This document shows positions 39,017-47,270 of a DNA stretch of 64,000 bases, piece by piece (within the stretch, counting starts at the first letter, position 1; the number at the start of each line of letters is the position of its first letter). The stretch lies in NCBI RefSeq assembly GCF_011742925.1, contig NZ_WAEL01000009.1, forward strand, positions 124,001-188,000, given 5' to 3'. The notes beneath the pieces are model-generated. The model was not told the origin of the DNA. It saw only the letters and a list, made by a program, of their open reading frames with translations, and ran no database searches. Both the position numbers and the translations under genes were made by a program. Source of the DNA: Fibrivirga algicola. GTDB taxonomy: Bacteria > Bacteroidota > Bacteroidia > Cytophagales > Spirosomataceae.

Positions 39017-40915
39017 TTACAGCCATTCCCAGGCGCTCTGGTAGCCGTTGAGTTTCTCGGCGTAAGTGATGAAATCGGCATAGAAAGCCTGACGTCCCAG
39101 TGTGGCGCTATCGCCGATGACAACCAGTTTCTTGCGGGCCCGGGTCATCGCCACGTTCATCCGGCGAATGTCGGATAGAAATCCGATCTCGGCCCGGTCG
39201 TTGCTTCGGGTCATGGAAATGTAAACAATCTCGCGTTCCTGCCCCTGAAAACTATCGATGGTATTGACCGAGATCGACTGGCGGTAGGGTTGCAGGTCGG
39301 GTGCATGTGTCAGCTGCTCGTTCAATACAGCCAGTTGCTGCTTGTAGGGCGATATAATGGCAATGCTGGGGAAGTTGGCGGGCGTGTAGAACTGGTCCAA
39401 CTCAGCCACAACCTGGGTGAGGTGTTTGATCAACAGGGCGGCCTCGTCGGGGTTGGTCGAACTGGTGCCCTCCAGTTTCTCTTCGAATCCGCAACCGGCC
39501 GTATCAATAAAGTGTAGCGCACTGTCGCCGGGAAACAGCGCATGTTCCGCCACCGATGCATGAGCACGCAACTGATTGCCGTAGAAAACCGAGGCCGAGT
39601 ACCCCATGATGTGGGCATGCATCCGGTACTGCTCATCGAGCAGACGCACGGCCTCGGGGTGCCGCGCAATGCACTTTTCGAGCAGCGTAACGCTCAGCCC
39701 GTTGCGTGCGGCCTCTGCTGATTTGATAGTGGGTGATAGCTGGCAATGGTCCCCCGCCAACACGACCTTTTGAGCTTTCAGTATTGGAATCCAGCAGGCG
39801 GGTTCCAGTGCCTGACCGGCTTCATCGATCACCACCGTATGGAAGGTAAGACCGCGAATGGTGTAGTTGTTGGCTCCCACCAGCGTGGCGGTAATGACCT
39901 GCGCCCTCCCAACCAGGTCATCGATGATGTACTGCTCGGTGGTGGCTACCTCTTTCTGAATACGGTGAGCCTCGTCGAAAAGTGCTTTTCGCTGGTCGCG
40001 TTCGGCTTTACCAAAGCTCTTTTTATACTTGTGGGCCATCGTTTTGTACTCATTGGCCTGCTTTTTTAGTTTTTTAGCCTCCCGCATCAGGCTGTGCTCA
40101 CCCATCTTGTGGTCGAGCGTCAGGGCCGTCAGCCGATCCGAAATCCGGCTCGGATTACCCACGCGCAACACGTTCAGGCCTTCGTCGTGCAGTTTTTCGC
40201 TCAGCAAATCAACGGCTGCGTTGCTGGGAGCTACCACCAGAAGCTGCTTGTGGTCCTGTTCATTAAGCGCCTTGATGGCCTGCACGAGCGTAGTGGTTTT
40301 GCCCGTGCCCGGCGGCCCATGCACCACGGCCAGTTCATTGGCCGCCAAAATTGTCTGTACGGCCTGTTGCTGGCTGGGGTTGAGCCGGGGAATGCTGACG
40401 GCTGGCAGGGTATCGTTGACGGTCGGCGAGGCAGAACCGGTCAGGATGGTGATCAGGCGATTGGTGTTGCCTTCACCGAGGGTATTGGCCTGCTTGAGCG
40501 CTTCCTGCATGTCGTCGTAGCTGGTGTCGTCAAAAAGCAGTTCAATACCCAGCTTTCCGTTGCGCGACCAGTCGGGTAACTCATCAGTGAGCAGCGTGAT
40601 TTTGAGTCGGTTTCCGTTCTGGAACGAAACCGTGCCCTCGACCCGGTCTACTTTGGGATCGTGGTTGCTGAATAAGACTGCCGGTACGCCCGTTCTGAGT
40701 TGGTGAGAAAGGTCCTGATGGGTGGTGCGCTCTACGTCCACGGTCAGGTAATCGCCCCGACCCAGTTCAGAGCCCCGAATAGCGATGGGGTACCAGGTAA
40801 GGCCATTGGCCCGGCGCTCGGCCACACTGGTCGACTGGGTGAGTTGTTGGTACTGGTAGCGGTCTTCGTCCCGCTCCGTTTTCAGTAGATCAAGCAGTTT
40901 TTTAAAATACTCCAT
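39017..40915 (-). CDS. Superfamily 1 DNA/RNA helicase of the UPF1/DNA2/IGHMBP2 type
   Basis: A 632-residue ATP-dependent helicase. The N-terminal 170 residues form a beta-barrel-like region as in IGHMBP2. Walker A is residues 199-207 (HGPPGTGKT), Walker B reads VVIDEAGQALEP, motif III reads KVVLAGDHCQLSPT, and the C-terminal domain carries DEQYRMH, VNTIDSFQGQEREIVYISMTRSN and NVAMTRARKKLVVIGD. These are the standard SF1B motifs, in order. I chose the ATG at 40915 (MEYFKKLLDLLKTERDED) over one 15 bases upstream. Bacterial members are common in Bacteroidota; their cellular role is poorly defined. It appears monocistronic and unrelated to the glycan genes. Confidence 0.95.
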   Translation of the reverse strand: MEYFKKLLDLLKTERDEDRYQYQQLTQSTSVAERRANGLTWYPIAIRGSELGRGDYLTVDVERTTHQDLSHQLRTGVPAVLFSNHDPKVDRVEGTVSFQNGNRLKITLLTDELPDWSRNGKLGIELLFDDTSYDDMQEALKQANTLGEGNTNRLITILTGSASPTVNDTLPAVSIPRLNPSQQQAVQTILAANELAVVHGPPGTGKTTTLVQAIKALNEQDHKQLLVVAPSNAAVDLLSEKLHDEGLNVLRVGNPSRISDRLTALTLDHKMGEHSLMREAKKLKKQANEYKTMAHKYKKSFGKAERDQRKALFDEAHRIQKEVATTEQYIIDDLVGRAQVITATLVGANNYTIRGLTFHTVVIDEAGQALEPACWIPILKAQKVVLAGDHCQLSPTIKSAEAARNGLSVTLLEKCIARHPEAVRLLDEQYRMHAHIMGYSASVFYGNQLRAHASVAEHALFPGDSALHFIDTAGCGFEEKLEGTSSTNPDEAALLIKHLTQVVAELDQFYTPANFPSIAIISPYKQQLAVLNEQLTHAPDLQPYRQSISVNTIDSFQGQEREIVYISMTRSNDRAEIGFLSDIRRMNVAMTRARKKLVVIGDSATLGRQAFYADFITYAEKLNGYQSAWEWL

Positions 40916-41131
40916 ATACAAAAGAACCACCGGGCGGGTGTGATTGGTGCCGTCTTGCGTGAAGAGGGGCCAGCCTGATCACTACGGGCTACCCAACAGC
41001 GGCTAGCCAGCCAAACCGGTCTATTACGGGAGCGTTACATGACCGTTGACTTGGTGAGAATACCGCAGTATAAAGAGCGCGTTGTAGATCAGGGAATTAT
41101 GGCTAACTCACCCGTCTAAACTGCACCAAAA

Positions 41132-41944
41132 ATGAACCCAAACAAAGCATTGTGGGAAAAAGGCGACTTTACCCAAATTGCCCAGACCATGCGTGAAAGT
41201 GGTACGGCGCTCGTTGACAAACTAGGAATTACCAGCGGACTGAACGTACTCGATCTGGGATCGGGTGACGGTACCACGGCTCTACCGGCGGCCAGGCTTG
41301 GCGCGACCGTGCTGGGCGTGGATATTGCCCAAAATCTCGTTGAGGCGGGTAACCGTCGCGCTCAGGCCGAACAGCTTTCAAATTGTCGTTTTCAAGAGGG
41401 GGACGCTTCCGATCTGAAAGACCTGCCCGACCAGACATTTGATCTGGTTGTAAGCATATTCGGGGCCATGTTTGCGCCTCGCCCGTTCGATGTTGCCCGT
41501 GAATTGGTGCGCGTGACCCGTCCCGGCGGGCGGATCGTGATGGGGAACTGGATTCCGGGCGATCCGACGCTGGTTGCTCAGATCCTGAAGATCAGTTCGG
41601 CCTACACACCGCCCCCACCCGAGGGATTCATCAGCCCCATGCTGTGGGGAGTAGAAAGCCACGTGATCGACCGGTTCGGGAAAGCCGGTGTGGCAGCGGA
41701 GCACATTTCCTTCGTTAGGGACACATTCCTGTTCAGCGCGCCGTTTCCACCATCCGAACTGCTCAACCGGTTCAGAACGTACTACGGCCCGACGATGAAC
41801 GCCTTCGAAGCGGCCGAAAAAAACGGGAAAACAGCAGACTTGCAGGCCGAACTGTCGGCGTTGTTCGACAGCCAGAACACCAGCGCCGATAAAGCGGCTA
41901 CATCAATACCCGCTACTTTTCTGAGGGTAACAGTGCATTGCTGA
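41132..41944 (+). CDS. Class I SAM-dependent methyltransferase
   Basis: A 270-residue cytoplasmic enzyme. The SAM-binding motif I is NVLDLGSGDGTTALPAARLG (about residues 38-57), followed by the acidic ribose-binding Asp in VLGVDIAQNLVEAG and the motif EGDASDLKDLP. The fold continues with FDLVVSIFGAMFAPRPFDVARELVRVTRPGGRIVMGNW, typical of the Methyltransf_11/25 group of small-molecule and lipid methyltransferases. The acceptor cannot be told. It stands alone, with a long hairpin directly after its stop. Confidence 0.93.
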   Translation: MNPNKALWEKGDFTQIAQTMRESGTALVDKLGITSGLNVLDLGSGDGTTALPAARLGATVLGVDIAQNLVEAGNRRAQAEQLSNCRFQEGDASDLKDLPDQTFDLVVSIFGAMFAPRPFDVARELVRVTRPGGRIVMGNWIPGDPTLVAQILKISSAYTPPPPEGFISPMLWGVESHVIDRFGKAGVAAEHISFVRDTFLFSAPFPPSELLNRFRTYYGPTMNAFEAAEKNGKTADLQAELSALFDSQNTSADKAATSIPATFLRVTVHC

Positions 41945-41972
41945 CCGTAGCGCGCGACTGGCTCAATTCTTT

Positions 41973-42021
41973 AACTGGGTACGTTGGTAACTTGACCATC
42001 AAGTTACCAACGTACCCAGTT
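41973..42021. terminator. Perfect 23-bp hairpin between converging genes, containing the iterated word
   Basis: Arms at 41973-41995 and 41999-42021 pair at every position across a 3-base loop; each arm carries one copy of GGTACGT/ACGTACC. On the plus strand it is followed by a T-rich stretch (TTGCGTTTTT), fitting termination of the methyltransferase transcript. On the minus strand it lies just after the reductase stop at 42030. Confidence 0.85.
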
Positions 42022-42029
42022 TTGCGTTT

Positions 42030-43109
42030 TTACGAACGAGCAGGCGGAATCAGGCGGTCGGCCCGCAGCTGGTCAAACAGGTCGAAGAACGATTCGTCTG
42101 TCGGCTGAAAAACCGTAAAGCCAAGCTTCCGGCTCTTCGACATGTCGGTCATCACCTCGATAGGTCGGCCCAGGTCGAGATCGGTATGCCAGGCCGAGGC
42201 CACGCGGTTTAGGTTGGGTTCTACTAACTGATATTCGCGGGCAATTTCCTGCCAGAGTGGACCGTCATTGGCGATTTCAGCCTCCAGCGGATGAATGGTC
42301 CCCTCAAATCCAACGGCCTCGATCCCGAACCAGTCGGCAATCCGCTTCCACAACCAGCTCCACCGAAATACATCGCCATTGACTACGTTGAAGGCTTCGT
42401 TGTGAGCGGCTTCGGTCGTTGCGGCCCAGATGAGGTGCCTGGCAAGTACGCGGGCGTCAGTCACGTCTGACAGGCCTTCCCACTGGGCTTTCGACCCCGG
42501 CCAGCGAAACGGTTGTCCGCTTTTCTGGCAAAGCGACGCGTAAACGGCCAGGGTACTGCCCATGTTCATCATGTTGCCTACCGCTTTACCGATGACGGTA
42601 TGTGGGCGGTGAATGCTCCAGGTAAAGCCATCGCGGGCGGCGGCGGCATACACCTCGTCCTCCTGCGCGTAATAGAAATTCTCGATGTCGAGGCGTGGGT
42701 GCTCTTCCCGCAGTGGTGTTTCGGGTAAGAACCCGTCTTTCGCGTAGGCATCGAAGGGCCCCAGGTAATGCTTTAGGCCTGTCACGAGGGCAACGTGCTG
42801 CACCGATTTCTTGGGAGCTAGCGCATCGAGCAGGTTATGGACCATCGTGCCGTTAACCCGGATATTCTCCGCCTCTGTGTCGTTCCGCATCCAGCTGGTA
42901 AAAAACACGTGCGTAGGGGCGATGGTGGCCAGGGCTGTCCGCAGGCTCTCGGGGTTTAGCAAATCGGCGGCAACGGGCTGTAAATCGGCTATACCCTGAT
43001 TAGGGGTGCGGGCCAGTCCGTAGGTCTGCCATCCCTGGGTAATCAATTCGTGGGCTAGATTGCTGCCGGTGATTCCACTGGCACCAACAACCAAGGCAAT
43101 GTGCTGCAT
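42030..43109 (-). CDS. PRISE-type NAD(P)H reductase (progesterone 5-beta-reductase/iridoid synthase-like SDR)
   Basis: A 359-residue Rossmann-fold protein of the extended short-chain dehydrogenase superfamily. The cofactor motif is VVGASGITGSNLAHEL at the N terminus. Instead of the usual YxxxK site it has the PRISE arrangement: THVFFTSWM, Lys113 in VTGLKHYLGPFDAY, and Tyr146/147 in NFYYAQEDEV. Plant members reduce enones; bacterial homologues are widespread and mostly uncharacterised, so 1,4-enone reduction is only the family expectation. FNVVNGDVFRWSWLWKRIADWFG is also characteristic. The antiporter gene lies 197 bases upstream on the same strand; the two need not be linked. Confidence 0.92.
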   Translation of the reverse strand: MQHIALVVGASGITGSNLAHELITQGWQTYGLARTPNQGIADLQPVAADLLNPESLRTALATIAPTHVFFTSWMRNDTEAENIRVNGTMVHNLLDALAPKKSVQHVALVTGLKHYLGPFDAYAKDGFLPETPLREEHPRLDIENFYYAQEDEVYAAAARDGFTWSIHRPHTVIGKAVGNMMNMGSTLAVYASLCQKSGQPFRWPGSKAQWEGLSDVTDARVLARHLIWAATTEAAHNEAFNVVNGDVFRWSWLWKRIADWFGIEAVGFEGTIHPLEAEIANDGPLWQEIAREYQLVEPNLNRVASAWHTDLDLGRPIEVMTDMSKSRKLGFTVFQPTDESFFDLFDQLRADRLIPPARS

Positions 43110-43306
43110 AGGTATCGATCCGTCTTCCTTTGTTGAGTAGCGCCGGGGCTTCCATCCTGTATGGGCGGTTGCATCTGGCGTTATTGACTAGAAACGTAAC
43201 GCTAGTTGAGCCCACTAGTTCGCTTCCTGACTCCCTTTTGTTTGGCCAACTAACGGGCAGCTTGGGCAGGGTAACGAGAGCAACAACCTGCCGCACAGGT
43301 ACGTCG

Positions 43307-44905
43307 CTAACTTTCCTGTACCAGTTTTTCGCGGATTTTATACTCTTCCAGATCGATCAGGGAAAGGTATTTTCGAATGAATTCCTCGTCGAACTCCATT
43401 CGCTGATTCATCTCGATGAGTGTTGCCCGCTGCTGTTGAAGCAGGTCGAGGTAGGTACGTTGGTAGGCACCCACGGTGCCGATCGTGGGCGTGGCTGGTT
43501 CGGTGAGCGCCTGGTTGAGGAGGCCCATATCGATGGTCAGGCGTTCGTGCAGGTTGGCCAGATGGTCACTGGTTAGTCCGGCTTTTTCCAGAAACTGAAG
43601 TGAAGTCTGCGTGATGGCCTGTTGAATAATGAGTTCCTGTTTACGTTCCGGAATCGCGTTTGGCGGGTCGGTAAACGTCACTTTTTTGATGAGCAGGGGG
43701 AGTGTCAATCCCTGAAAGACCAGGGTTGCCAAAATGACAATAAATGTGATGAAGAGAATCAGGTTGCGATGCGGAAACGGCTGGCCGGTCTCCATCAGCA
43801 GCGGAATGGACAGGGCCGCAGCCAGCGAGACTACCCCGCGCATACCTGCCCAGCCCAGTATCAGCGGCCCCTGCCACTCGGGTCGGGGGTCGGCCACTGT
43901 AATGAATCGACTGGCCACGCGGGTGAACAGGGCCGCGCCGAACGTGCACACTAACCGGGTCAGCATGAGCACCAATGAGATGGTGAGGCCATAGCCGATA
44001 GCGGTGCTGATACTGACCGAGCCGAGTTGCTCCACCACCGCCGGTAACTGAAGGCCGATAAGCAGAAACACCAGCCCGTTCATCACAAACACCAGGTTGG
44101 TCCACACGTTTACGCCCTGAAGCCGGCTCTGGTAGGTCAGCATACTCTGCCGCTTGTTCGACAGCAGCAAGCCCCCGCTGACCACCGCCAGCACGCCCGA
44201 ATAATGGAAGTGCTCGGCCCCGTAATACATGCAGTAAGGGGTGACTAACGTCAGCACAATTTCGATGCTGGGGGTAGTGGGCAGCCAGCGGATGATGGCG
44301 TAGAAAATGGCTCCGATCAGCAGTCCAACGCCGATGCCCATCACCACCACCAGCCCAAAACTGGTGGCCGCTTCCTGAAAGTGAAACTGACCCGTAATGA
44401 CGGCTGCCAGCGCAAACCGAAACACGATCAGCGACGAGGCATCGTTGAGCAGGCTTTCTCCTTCGGCAATGCTTAGCAGCGACTTGGGTACGTTCACCTG
44501 CCGCATGATGGTTGTTGCCGAGATGGCGTCGGGGGGCGAAATGATGCCGCCCAGCAGAAAGCCCAGTGCCAGCGTGAAGCCCGGAATGAGGGCCGTAGAT
44601 ACAAAGGCAATGACGCAGGACGTGAGGATGACGATGGGGAAGGCAAAGCTGGTGATGACTCGTCGCCACTTCCAGAATTCTTTCCAGGACGTTTGCCAGG
44701 CTGCCTCGAACAGCAGCGGAGGCAGGAAAATAAAGAAAACAAGGTCGGGGTCGATGGTGATCGTCGAAAACTCATCGGTGAGGCTGAGGGCCAGGCCACC
44801 CACCACCAGCACAATCGGGTAAGCCAACCGGATCTTATTGGCCAGCATAACCAAACCCAAAATAATCAAAATAAGAAAGATGTATTCGATGAATAGTCCC
44901 TGCAT
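43307..44905 (-). CDS. Na+/H+ antiporter, CPA1 family
   Basis: A 532-residue inner-membrane exchanger for sodium (or potassium) and protons. About twelve hydrophobic helices occupy residues 1-400. Family motifs include FIFLPPLLFEAAWQTSWKEF, SPPDAISATTIM (the ion-site loop) and EGESLLNDASSLIVFRFALA. The C-terminal 130 residues are hydrophilic and helical with repeated Leu heptads, a likely cytoplasmic regulatory tail. This fits the YjcE/NhaP-like group of bacterial CPA1 proteins of about 530 residues. It is divergent from the PL8 lyase gene and shares a 174-base promoter region with it. Confidence 0.94.
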   Translation of the reverse strand: MQGLFIEYIFLILIILGLVMLANKIRLAYPIVLVVGGLALSLTDEFSTITIDPDLVFFIFLPPLLFEAAWQTSWKEFWKWRRVITSFAFPIVILTSCVIAFVSTALIPGFTLALGFLLGGIISPPDAISATTIMRQVNVPKSLLSIAEGESLLNDASSLIVFRFALAAVITGQFHFQEAATSFGLVVVMGIGVGLLIGAIFYAIIRWLPTTPSIEIVLTLVTPYCMYYGAEHFHYSGVLAVVSGGLLLSNKRQSMLTYQSRLQGVNVWTNLVFVMNGLVFLLIGLQLPAVVEQLGSVSISTAIGYGLTISLVLMLTRLVCTFGAALFTRVASRFITVADPRPEWQGPLILGWAGMRGVVSLAAALSIPLLMETGQPFPHRNLILFITFIVILATLVFQGLTLPLLIKKVTFTDPPNAIPERKQELIIQQAITQTSLQFLEKAGLTSDHLANLHERLTIDMGLLNQALTEPATPTIGTVGAYQRTYLDLLQQQRATLIEMNQRMEFDEEFIRKYLSLIDLEEYKIREKLVQES

Positions 44906-45079
44906 GATGAACGCATGTATACAAAAGCGGGCCCGACGCTGGGCTTTCGAAAGGTCGCATTGCCGGGCGTACTATCCAAACCCCGTTTTGCCAATGAGGC
45001 ACGGTCCAGCCTGGGCAATAGAAAATACGGGTTGCCGGCTTTACCAACCAGCGAGTGCCAACTCATAGCCCTTCCCTTC

Positions 45080-47242
45080 ATGAAAAACCAATATTGCCGC
45101 CTGTTGCTTCTACCGCTTTTTGCGTTGCTTACGTCTGTCTGCCTGGCTCAGAATGAGGTGAAAATCATAAAAGACCGCATTGTGGCAGACCTGATGAGCA
45201 CCCCCATCAGCGATGAGGCAGTGCGTGCGATACTGGCCAAAATGAATGATGATGGTAGTTTTCGGGGGATCAACTACGCCGATCTGAGCCGCACCGCCAG
45301 CTTTCCGCATGGCGGTCACACGCGGGATCTGGTGTATCTGGCCAAAGCGTATAAAACTAAATCGTCTGCGTTCTACAAGCGTAAGGCGCTGAAAGGACAG
45401 ATCATAAAAGGGCTGGAGTTCTGGGTGAAAAACGACTTCGTGGGCGACAACTGGCACGACAATCAGATTACCACGCCCACCAATCTGGGTGATCTGATGC
45501 TGGTAATCGGCGACGAACTACCCGCCGAACTGGTCGCCAAAGCGCAACCCATGATAGGCCGGGCCAACATGAACGCGTCGGGGGCACGGCCCAGTGGCGA
45601 CCGGATCGTTATTGCCGGCATTCTGGCCCAGAACCTGCTGTTTCAGGGCAATTTTCAGGCGTTCGACGCCATCATCAAGATCATTGAAGGCGAGTTGAAA
45701 TTCTCGACGGGCGAACGCGGGATGCAGCATGACTACAGTTTTCACCACCGGGTCGATCGCGTCAACAACACATCGTCGTATGGCTACGGTAAATACGCCA
45801 ATGCCTACGGCGACTGGTCGTTCTACGTGGCCGGCACGAAGTATGCGTTCTCCAAAGACAAAATCAACCAACTGGTCGATTACTACCTCGACGGGATTTA
45901 CAAGCAGATGGTCTACGGCGTGTACGAAGATATAAGCGTGAAGAACCGGAGCATCTCAGGTAAGTCGACGTTTCACCCGCAGAGTACCCTTGAAATTGAG
46001 CGGGTGCTGGTGAGCACTGACTACCGGAAGGCGGAGCTGGAAGAGATCATCCGCCTGCGTAAAGGCGAAGCCAAACCGTCGGCATCGTTTGCGAAATTCT
46101 TCTGGCAAACCGAGCATTTCGTTTTTCAGCGCCCCACATTTTACACCACCGTGCGCATGTTTTCGACCCGAAACCGGAACATGGAGGAACCCTACAACGG
46201 GCCGGGCAAAACAACGCACCACCGCGCCGACGGTACCAACTACCTGATGCTAAAGGGCGACGAGTACCACAACATCTGGCCGGTATACAACTGGCAGAAA
46301 ATCTCCGGTACCACGATTCTGCAAAAGAAGCAATTGCCTAGCCCCGAGGAGATTCAGAAAGACGGGCTGACCGACTTTGTGGGGGCGGTAACCGATGGCC
46401 TGTACGGGGCCGTAGCCTTCGATTTCAAAAGCCCGCACGATCTGGTAGAAGCCAAGAAGTCGTGGTTCTTTTTTGACGAAGAGTACGTTTGCCTGGGCAC
46501 CGATATTAAGTCGAAGCCCAACATGCCGGTGGTTACGACCATCAATCAGGTATTGATGCGGAGCGATGTGCAGCTGATGCAGCATGGAACCGTTCAGCGC
46601 CTGCCAACCGGCAGCCGATCGCTCGACAACGTGAAGTGGGTGTATCAGGATAACGTAGGCTACATCTTCCCCCAGCCGGCTACGGTTCATCTGGCTAATC
46701 AGATAGAAACGGGCCGTTGGTCGGATATTACAGACCAGAAAAATATCAGTACGGAGTTGGTAAGCGAGCCGGTGTTTACGTTGTGGGTCGATCATGGCAA
46801 CAAACCCGCCAATGGCTCGTACCAGTATATTGTGGTGCCCAACGTGTCGGAGCAGCAGGTGAATGAAACCAGCGCGGCCAACCGGTCTATCGAGATTCTG
46901 GCCAATACACCAGCGCTTCAGGCGGTTGCGCACCGGCAACTGGGTATTAGTCAACTGGCGTTTTATAAAGCAGGGAGCATTGCCGTCGACAAAGACATGA
47001 CCGTGCGCATGGATAGTCAGGGCATGGCGATGCTCCGCCTGAAGAACGGTACGCTAGCCGAACTAACCCTGGCCGACCCGTCGCGGAAGCTGAGCCGGAT
47101 GACGGTTTCGGTGACGGGACAGTACCGGTCGACGGGAGAGCATTACCGCACACTGGTTGACGAAAAAACGAATAGTACGCTCTTTATCGTAGACCTGCCC
47201 CAGGGCGTATACCTGGGAAAGAGTGTCCAGCTAACACTGTAA
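45080..47242 (+). CDS. Secreted polysaccharide lyase family 8 protein
   Basis: A 720-residue secreted lyase that should cleave uronic-acid-containing chains by beta-elimination. The signal peptide is MKNQYCRLLLLPLFALLTSVCLAQ, which selects the ATG at 45080; the open frame reaches back to 44915 but lacks signal character. The alpha/alpha barrel (about 30-370) contains the PL8 active-site segments NWHDNQITTPTNLGD (Asn135), GMQHDYSFHHR (His222/223), SYGYGKYANAYGDW (Tyr234/236) and STRNRNMEEPYNG (Arg/Glu). The beta-sandwich part opens with HHRADGTNYLMLKGDEYHNIWPVYNW. PL8 includes chondroitin AC, hyaluronate and xanthan lyases; the true substrate is unknown. It is followed 28 bases later by a GH30 gene on the same strand, so they form an operon. 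Confidence 0.92.
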   Translation: MKNQYCRLLLLPLFALLTSVCLAQNEVKIIKDRIVADLMSTPISDEAVRAILAKMNDDGSFRGINYADLSRTASFPHGGHTRDLVYLAKAYKTKSSAFYKRKALKGQIIKGLEFWVKNDFVGDNWHDNQITTPTNLGDLMLVIGDELPAELVAKAQPMIGRANMNASGARPSGDRIVIAGILAQNLLFQGNFQAFDAIIKIIEGELKFSTGERGMQHDYSFHHRVDRVNNTSSYGYGKYANAYGDWSFYVAGTKYAFSKDKINQLVDYYLDGIYKQMVYGVYEDISVKNRSISGKSTFHPQSTLEIERVLVSTDYRKAELEEIIRLRKGEAKPSASFAKFFWQTEHFVFQRPTFYTTVRMFSTRNRNMEEPYNGPGKTTHHRADGTNYLMLKGDEYHNIWPVYNWQKISGTTILQKKQLPSPEEIQKDGLTDFVGAVTDGLYGAVAFDFKSPHDLVEAKKSWFFFDEEYVCLGTDIKSKPNMPVVTTINQVLMRSDVQLMQHGTVQRLPTGSRSLDNVKWVYQDNVGYIFPQPATVHLANQIETGRWSDITDQKNISTELVSEPVFTLWVDHGNKPANGSYQYIVVPNVSEQQVNETSAANRSIEILANTPALQAVAHRQLGISQLAFYKAGSIAVDKDMTVRMDSQGMAMLRLKNGTLAELTLADPSRKLSRMTVSVTGQYRSTGEHYRTLVDEKTNSTLFIVDLPQGVYLGKSVQLTL

Positions 47243-47270
47243 TACCCATCAAAACCACGTGTTCAACGTT

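Noticed and set aside
43641-44669. Long open frame of 342 codons on the minus strand overlapping the antiporter gene
   Set aside because: It is rich in His, Arg, Gly and Pro, which is the signature of an out-of-frame shadow of the strongly supported antiporter.
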